Assembly: GCA_947167745.1 (NCBI GenBank)
Contig: CAMVJE010000054.1
Span: 1 to 9,850, forward strand
DNA from: an uncultured Treponema sp.
GTDB lineage: Bacteria > Spirochaetota > Spirochaetia > Treponematales > Treponemataceae
Length of the DNA: 9,850 nucleotides
Direction: 5' to 3'
The notes below the pieces were generated by a model that was given only the letters and a program-made list of their open reading frames with translations, had not been told where the DNA came from and ran no database searches. The stretch's first letter is position 1, and every line of letters starts with the position of its first letter. Made by a program: the position numbers and the translations under genes. This document shows positions 6,691 to 9,850 of the stretch, piece after piece.

Positions 6691-6718
6691 CTGAAAAATA
6701 TTAGAATATTCTTATAAT
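6691..6718 (+). promoter_or_regulatory. Candidate promoter for the BspA-like gene or its leader RNA
   Basis: A perfect -10, TATAAT (6713-6718), is preceded by CTGAAA (6691-6696) with a 16-nt spacer. The start of transcription would be near 6725, about 180 nt ahead of the ATG at 6905. A GAATATTC palindrome (6704-6711) sits just upstream of the -10. Confidence 0.5.
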
Positions 6719-6724
6719 TCAAAA

Positions 6725-6876
6725 AGAGAGAGAATATCAAAGTGACACATACGAATATCGCCCGTAGAAGCGACTTCTTTACATCCTTACAAATAGAACT
6801 GTCTCTAAAAAATTTTACCCTGGGGAAACTATGCCCGAAAAATACCGCTTGCGGCATTTTCCGGGCTTTATGTTTT
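6725..6876 (+). ncRNA. Candidate leader RNA or small RNA ahead of the BspA-like gene
   Basis: The stretch between the TATAAT promoter and the T-rich end of the hairpin at 6833-6866 has no coding evidence. It would make a transcript of ~150 nt if termination occurs. It holds a small AGAAG-CGA-CTTCT hairpin (6766-6778). I recognise no known riboswitch or sRNA family. It may be an attenuated 5' leader, an independent small RNA, or simply untranslated sequence. Confidence 0.25.
6833..6876 (+). terminator. Terminator-like hairpin within the upstream region of the BspA-like gene
   Basis: GCCCG (6833-6837) pairs with CGGGC (6862-6866). The stem continues inward as AAAAT/ATTTT and CCG/CGG with two mismatches, for about 13 paired positions. 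It is followed by TTTATGTTTTT (6867-6877). It lies only 38 nt before the BspA-like ATG and downstream of the candidate promoter, so it would either attenuate that gene or end a separate small RNA. Confidence 0.55.
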
Positions 6877-6904
6877 TAAATATCAATAAAAAGGAGTTTT
6901 TCGT

Positions 6905-8185
6905 ATGAAAAAGTATGAAAAAATCGCCGCGCTCATCGCTGGTGTGGTACTGGCACTCAGTTTTGCTTCCTGCAAGGTTGATACAGATGATGGCAGCACC
7001 TTTTACACAGTCACATTTAATTCAATGGGCGGCACAGAAGTTTCAAGCCAGAGCATTGCAAGCGGAAATAAGGCCACAAAACCCGCCGCTCCTGCAAAAA
7101 CGGAAACCGCAACAGAAGGATTTGTTTTTGCTGGCTGGTACACTTCCACAGACAGAGGAACAACTCTTTCTGATACCGCTTTTGATTTTAACACAGCGAT
7201 TACTGATAACATTAGCCTTTACGCTAAGTGGAATGTATACACAATTGAGTATATTGAATTAAAAGATTGTTCTGTAATACGCACAATGTTTGAAACTCTG
7301 TGTGAATATAGTAATAGTGAACACAAATTCAAAAAAACTATTACCCGCTTTGCAAAGGCAGATGCAAGGCCTGAAGCTGCAGAAAACTATATTGATGCGG
7401 CAGGAAATCAAATTCCTTTGTGGTATGATGAAGAAAAAACAACTCTCTATTATTACCTTGAGCCTGGCAAAAAAATGACCCTCAGGACATCAGACGGTAA
7501 AAATTCCCTTTTCGCAGATATGTCTGATGCTGTCTCCATAGAAACAGGTGATTTTGACACCAGCAATGTTACTACTATGGGCTATATGTTCTATGAGTGC
7601 CAGGCATTGACATCACTGGCTGTGAGCAGCTTTGGCACCAGCAATGTTACTAATATGAGCTATATGTTCTATAACTGCCAGACATTGACATCACTGGATG
7701 TGAGCAAGTTTGACACCAGCAAGATCACTAATATGCACCTTATGTTCAAAAACTGCAATGCATTGACATCACTGGATGTGAGCAAGTTTGACACCAGCAA
7801 TGTTACTGATATGGGCAATATGTTCGATAGCTGCCAGGCATTGACATCACTGGATGTGAGCAAGTTTGACACCAGCAATGTTACTATTATTGCCTCGATG
7901 TTCAAAAACTGCAATGCATTGACATCACTGGATGTGAGCAGCTTTGACACCAGCAATGTTACTAATATGGGCTCGATGTTCAACAACTGCAATGAATTGA
8001 TAACAATCACTGCTTCTGAAAAGTTTGTTACAGATAAAGTGACGGGCTCTAGCAAAATGTTTGCAAACTGCACCAGTCTTAAGGGCGGTGCAGGAACAGT
8101 GTATGATGAAAATCATATTGACAAGGAATATGCCCGCATAGACGGCGGCACGGAAAAACCTGGCTACTTTACTAAAAAGCAATAA
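6905..8185 (+). CDS. BspA-like leucine-rich repeat surface lipoprotein
   Basis: A 426-aa predicted lipoprotein. The signal peptide ends in the lipobox S-F-A-S-C with Cys23 as the lipidated residue, so the protein is tethered to a membrane by its N-terminus. Residues ~34-110 form one InlB/Listeria-Bacteroides-type repeat (Y-T-V-T-F-N-S-M-G-G start, F-A-G-W-Y-T in the middle, S-L-Y-A-K-W-N end). Residues 111-212 are unassigned but resemble the linker seen before BspA repeats. Residues 213-368 are six 26-aa DUF285 repeats of the form LDVSxFDTSNVTxMxxMFxxC, with a degenerate seventh at 369-392. BspA-like proteins bind host proteins or other bacteria in oral and gut species; adhesion here is inference. 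The start is set by AAGGAG (6891-6896), 8 nt from the ATG. It is convergent with the gene at 8220-8690 and ends at a shared terminator. Confidence 0.93.
   Translation: MKKYEKIAALIAGVVLALSFASCKVDTDDGSTFYTVTFNSMGGTEVSSQSIASGNKATKPAAPAKTETATEGFVFAGWYTSTDRGTTLSDTAFDFNTAITDNISLYAKWNVYTIEYIELKDCSVIRTMFETLCEYSNSEHKFKKTITRFAKADARPEAAENYIDAAGNQIPLWYDEEKTTLYYYLEPGKKMTLRTSDGKNSLFADMSDAVSIETGDFDTSNVTTMGYMFYECQALTSLAVSSFGTSNVTNMSYMFYNCQTLTSLDVSKFDTSKITNMHLMFKNCNALTSLDVSKFDTSNVTDMGNMFDSCQALTSLDVSKFDTSNVTIIASMFKNCNALTSLDVSSFDTSNVTNMGSMFNNCNELITITASEKFVTDKVTGSSKMFANCTSLKGGAGTVYDENHIDKEYARIDGGTEKPGYFTKKQ
7541..8008 (+). repeat. Six tandem 78-bp units in the BspA-like gene
   Basis: Units start at 7541, 7619, 7697, 7775, 7853 and 7931, with an exact 78-nt period and no frame drift. 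Constant blocks such as ACACCAGCAATGTTACT and TTGACATCACTGGATGTGAG recur nearly unchanged. The middle segment, coding for the residues around M-x-x-M-F-x-x-C, varies between units. Units at 7697 and 7853 share an identical TTCAAAAACTGCAATGCATT segment not found in the unit between them. This suggests duplication and recombination between units. Confidence 0.9.
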
Positions 8186-8209
8186 GGCAGGATTCCTTGC
8201 CGCTTTTTT
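8186..8209. terminator. Bidirectional terminator between convergent genes
   Basis: GGCAGG (8186-8191) pairs with CCTTGCC (8195-8201), one G-T pair included, and is followed by GC and six T's (8204-8209) on the plus strand. It begins directly after the BspA-like stop codon. Read on the minus strand the same stem is followed by TTATTGCTTTTT, so it can also end the convergent gene whose stop is at 8220-8222. Confidence 0.85.
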
Positions 8210-8219
8210 CATGTAAGTA

Positions 8220-8690
8220 CTATTCCACTACAGAAAATACCGCCGTAACATCGCCCTTTCCAAGAATCTGTTTTAGCTCGGCCTGACTTTTGCCGTCAAC
8301 TTTTCCCAGGCGGGTGAAGTTCCAGCTGTTGGTGTCGTAGTAAATCGTTATCTGGTTTCCTTGATACAAGATGATGTCGCCCGCGCTGGTTGTAATCTGA
8401 ATGTCGTTTCTGGGGAGGGTAGTGCCGAGGGATCCGACTTTTTCAAAGCTGCCGTAGTCGTGCATATCAACAGTTACCGGTTTCTTTTTCAAAAGTTCGT
8501 AAAAGGCTGTGGCAGAAGAATTGCCAGCCAGGGTAGCGGTAAGAGTGTGATTTCCGTTTTCGCTTGTGATTTCAATCTGGATTTACATTGCGGCATCTCC
8601 TTTTTTTGTTGATGTTTGATTAAACCCGCTTGCACAGGCTGCCATGGTAAACAAGCCTAGCATAGCAAAAAGCGAAATAAGTTTTTTCAT
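8220..8690 (-). pseudogene. Cyclophilin-like lipoprotein gene interrupted by an in-frame TAA
   Basis: Reading from ATG at 8690-8688, the frame gives the lipoprotein signal MKKLISLFAMLGLFTMAAC (Cys19), a short linker to ...KKGDAAM, then TAA at 8585-8583 (codon 36). In the same frame it continues without interruption for 120 codons to the TAG at 8222-8220. The downstream part (I-Q-I-E-I-T-S-E-N-G..., then AGDIILYQGNQITIYYDTNSW and F-T-R-L-G-K-V) matches the bacterial cyclophilin-like fold family (Cyclophil_like2 type), whose function is unknown. A single change of AAA to TAA would turn M-K-I-Q-I-E-I into the present M-stop-I-Q-I-E-I, so a one-base nonsense mutation is the simplest history. The promoter, ribosome site (AGAGGG, 8705-8700) and lipobox are intact, so the event looks recent. 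A truncated product from TTG at 8492 is possible but would lack the export signal and ~30 domain residues. A sequencing error is not excluded. Confidence 0.85.
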
Positions 8691-8710
8691 TCTTTTGTTC
8701 CCTCTAAAAA

Positions 8711-8739
8711 AATGTATGGTATTCATAGTGACTTGTCAA
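8711..8739 (-). promoter_or_regulatory. Promoter of the interrupted lipoprotein gene
   Basis: On the minus strand a consensus TTGACA (8739-8734), a 17-nt spacer and TACATT (8716-8711). The start of transcription is predicted near 8704, giving a leader of about 15 nt that begins at the AGAGGG ribosome site. A near-consensus promoter is retained although the gene is broken. Confidence 0.75.
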
Positions 8740-8760
8740 TACTAAAGTAGCAAATTAAAG

Positions 8761-8777
8761 ACAAAGAGTTACTTATT
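8761..8777 (+). repeat. Second copy of the 17-bp element at 4299-4315
   Basis: ACAAAGAGTTACTTATT matches the tetR-upstream copy at 14 of 17 positions. It lies 22 bp upstream of the -35 of the minus-strand lipoprotein promoter. A shared regulator-binding site is conceivable but unproven. Confidence 0.3.
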
Positions 8778-8885
8778 AAAAATGACTATCGGATTGCCAA
8801 TGTCTGAAATCTGCTGCTTAAATCTTCGTATTGGTCTGAACATAAAAAATGAAAGCTGAAACAAAAATAACTGGCACTTTAAGAA

Positions 8886-8902
8886 TTTACATATAATTTA
8901 CA
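8886..8902 (+). promoter_or_regulatory. Pho-box-like direct repeat upstream of the Na+/Pi transporter
   Basis: TTTACA occurs at 8886-8891 and again at 8897-8902, exactly 11 bp apart, with AT-rich spacers. Direct hexamers on an 11-bp period, on the same helix face, are the architecture of PhoB/PhoP sites, and TTTACA resembles the TT(A/T)ACA hexamer of Bacillus PhoP. A third position (8908-8913, TATCTA) is degenerate. The site lies 45-61 bp before the ATG of a phosphate transporter, which makes the reading plausible. Confidence 0.5.
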
Positions 8903-8934
8903 TAAAATATCTATCATTTTTATTTTTCAGAAGT

Positions 8935-8940
8935 TATAGT
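8935..8940 (+). promoter_or_regulatory. Candidate -10 element of the Na+/Pi transporter gene
   Basis: TATAGT ends 6 nt before the ATG at 8947, the same spacing as at the genes starting at 47 and 4349. No good -35 is visible at 16-18 nt, which fits an activator-dependent promoter served by the repeat at 8886-8902. There is no Shine-Dalgarno before the ATG. Confidence 0.45.
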
Positions 8941-8946
8941 AAAAAT

Positions 8947-9850
8947 ATGGTAACTGTATTTGGTCAGATTTTAGGATTTATCGGCTCTCTCTGTCTTTTG
9001 CTTTTCGGAATGGAGATGCTTTCGAACGGTATTCAAAAGGGGGCAGGTAACAGTCTTCATACTTTACTGCATAAAATTTCCGGAAACAGATTTACGGCGG
9101 TCCTTACGGGGCTTGCCGTTACTGCCATTATTCAGTCATCTGGGGCAACTACTGTAATGGTGGTTAGTTTTGTAAATGCGGAAATTATCACACTTACACA
9201 GGCTATAGGAATCATCTTTGGAGCCAATATCGGCACAACTGTAACTGCCTGGATTGTTTCACTTTTTGGTTTTTCTTTCAGTATTGAAGCGGCAGCCATT
9301 CCTTTGTTCGGCATAGGTTTTATCCTCAAGTATTTTAAAAAATTTAAGATACATAATTTTTCTGACTGTTTTATGGGCTTTGCTCTATTATTTATGGCAC
9401 TTGGCCTTCTCAAGACTTCCATGGATTTAAAACCTGAGTCAGTCTTATTTTTGCAGAAATTTCAGGACTTAAATTTTGCAGGTCTTTTGCTGGGAGTTTT
9501 AATCGGCACCCTTTTTACGGCCTTGATTCATTCTTCCTCTGCAACAACAGCAATTGTACTTACTATGTCGGCAAACGGTTCTCTTCCCTGGGAGCTTGGA
9601 GCCGCAATGGTTTTGGGAAGCAACATCGGTTCAACAGTGGATGCGGTTATGTCATCTTTTGGTGCAAGCGTAAATGCAAAAAGGACGGCCGCTGTCCACG
9701 TTGCTTTTAATGTTACGGGTACCCTTATAGCCTTACTTTTCTTCCAGCCATTTTTAAATCTGATTGATTTTATTGTTCCCGGTCAGCCTGCGCAAAACAT
9801 CACAACTCACATTGCCATGCTTCATACTGTCTTTAATATTTCTGCCACAA
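8947..9850 (+). CDS. Na+/phosphate cotransporter family protein (NptA type), 3' end outside window
   Basis: The frame stays open for 301 codons to the window edge, so only the N-terminal part is visible. It is an inner-membrane protein built from two inverted halves. The first half carries IIQSSGATT (residues 61-69) and GANIGTT (92-98). The second carries IHSSSATT (194-201) and GSNIGST (224-230). These paired QSS/GxNIGTT motifs define the Na+/Pi cotransporter family (PF02690), which imports phosphate with sodium. Many bacterial members have a C-terminal PhoU-like domain; whether this one does lies beyond the window. The ATG starts the first membrane helix directly, as expected. No ribosome site is present and a -10 hexamer abuts the start. 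A Pho-box-like repeat upstream suggests phosphate control. Confidence 0.93.
   Translation, partial: MVTVFGQILGFIGSLCLLLFGMEMLSNGIQKGAGNSLHTLLHKISGNRFTAVLTGLAVTAIIQSSGATTVMVVSFVNAEIITLTQAIGIIFGANIGTTVTAWIVSLFGFSFSIEAAAIPLFGIGFILKYFKKFKIHNFSDCFMGFALLFMALGLLKTSMDLKPESVLFLQKFQDLNFAGLLLGVLIGTLFTALIHSSSATTAIVLTMSANGSLPWELGAAMVLGSNIGSTVDAVMSSFGASVNAKRTAAVHVAFNVTGTLIALLFFQPFLNLIDFIVPGQPAQNITTHIAMLHTVFNISAT

Noticed and set aside
6790..6832. AGAACTGTCTCTAAAA segment as a transposon inverted repeat end
   Set aside because: It vaguely resembles some IS termini, but no matching second end, target duplication or transposase remnant is visible nearby.
6552..6857. Minus-strand open frame in the gap before the BspA-like gene
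   Set aside because: It runs through the palindromic repeats and the terminator-like hairpin, has no ribosome site and gives a protein without family resemblance.
7541..8008. Regularly spaced direct repeats as a possible CRISPR array
   Set aside because: The 78-bp period is in frame and encodes DUF285 leucine-rich units with no unique spacers.
7669..8073. Minus-strand repetitive open frame opposite the BspA-like repeats
   Set aside because: Its periodic LLVSNLLTSSDVNA sequence is just the antisense reading of the 78-bp repeat units, which are in frame on the plus strand.
8220..8492. Treating the TTG at 8492 as the true start of a 90-aa gene
   Set aside because: No ribosome site precedes it, and 30 sense codons upstream in the same frame continue the domain to the TAA, so it is better read as the remnant of the longer broken gene.

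Overview
The window reads as a chromosomal segment of a low-to-moderate-GC spirochaete, most likely a Treponema (inference). The main clues are the tandem pair of TIGR03546-like and TIGR03545-like envelope proteins next to a YebC-type regulator and RuvC, a BspA-like (DUF285) leucine-rich lipoprotein, and two lipoprotein signal peptides. No rRNA, tRNA, CRISPR array, prophage or intact insertion sequence was seen.

Layout, left to right. (1) 8-2804: a promoter embedded in a perfect 11-bp inverted repeat drives two tightly coupled genes, a small multi-pass membrane protein and a 747-aa membrane-anchored AsmA-like/coiled-coil protein of unknown function. (2) 2811-4233: yebC with its own strong extended -10 promoter, three successive perfect hairpins (the last a canonical terminator), then ruvC. 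No ruvA or ruvB follows. (3) 4314-6412: a TetR-family regulator and a MATE efflux pump in the same direction, each with a recognisable promoter. A 20-bp imperfect palindrome over the pump's -35 element is a candidate operator. (4) 6413-6904: a 492-bp gene-free stretch with a nested inverted repeat, three small palindromic repeats whose stems differ but whose CTTGA loop is constant, then a promoter, a leader and a terminator-like hairpin ahead of the next gene. (5) 6905-8185: a BspA-like surface lipoprotein with an InlB-type repeat and six 78-bp leucine-rich repeat units. (6) 8186-8739: a bidirectional terminator and, convergent on the minus strand, a cyclophilin-like lipoprotein gene broken by a single in-frame TAA. 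(7) 8886-9850: a Na+/phosphate cotransporter, cut by the window end, preceded by a Pho-box-like direct repeat.

The genes do not form one pathway. They fall into an envelope pair, a DNA/RNA housekeeping pair, a regulator and drug-pump pair, two surface or periplasmic lipoproteins and a phosphate transporter. A theme across the window is very short 5' leaders. For three genes (47, 4349, 8947) the inferred -10 hexamer ends exactly 6 nt before the ATG and no Shine-Dalgarno sequence is present, which suggests leaderless transcripts. Genes such as yebC, the 747-aa gene and the BspA-like gene have good AGGAG-type sites.
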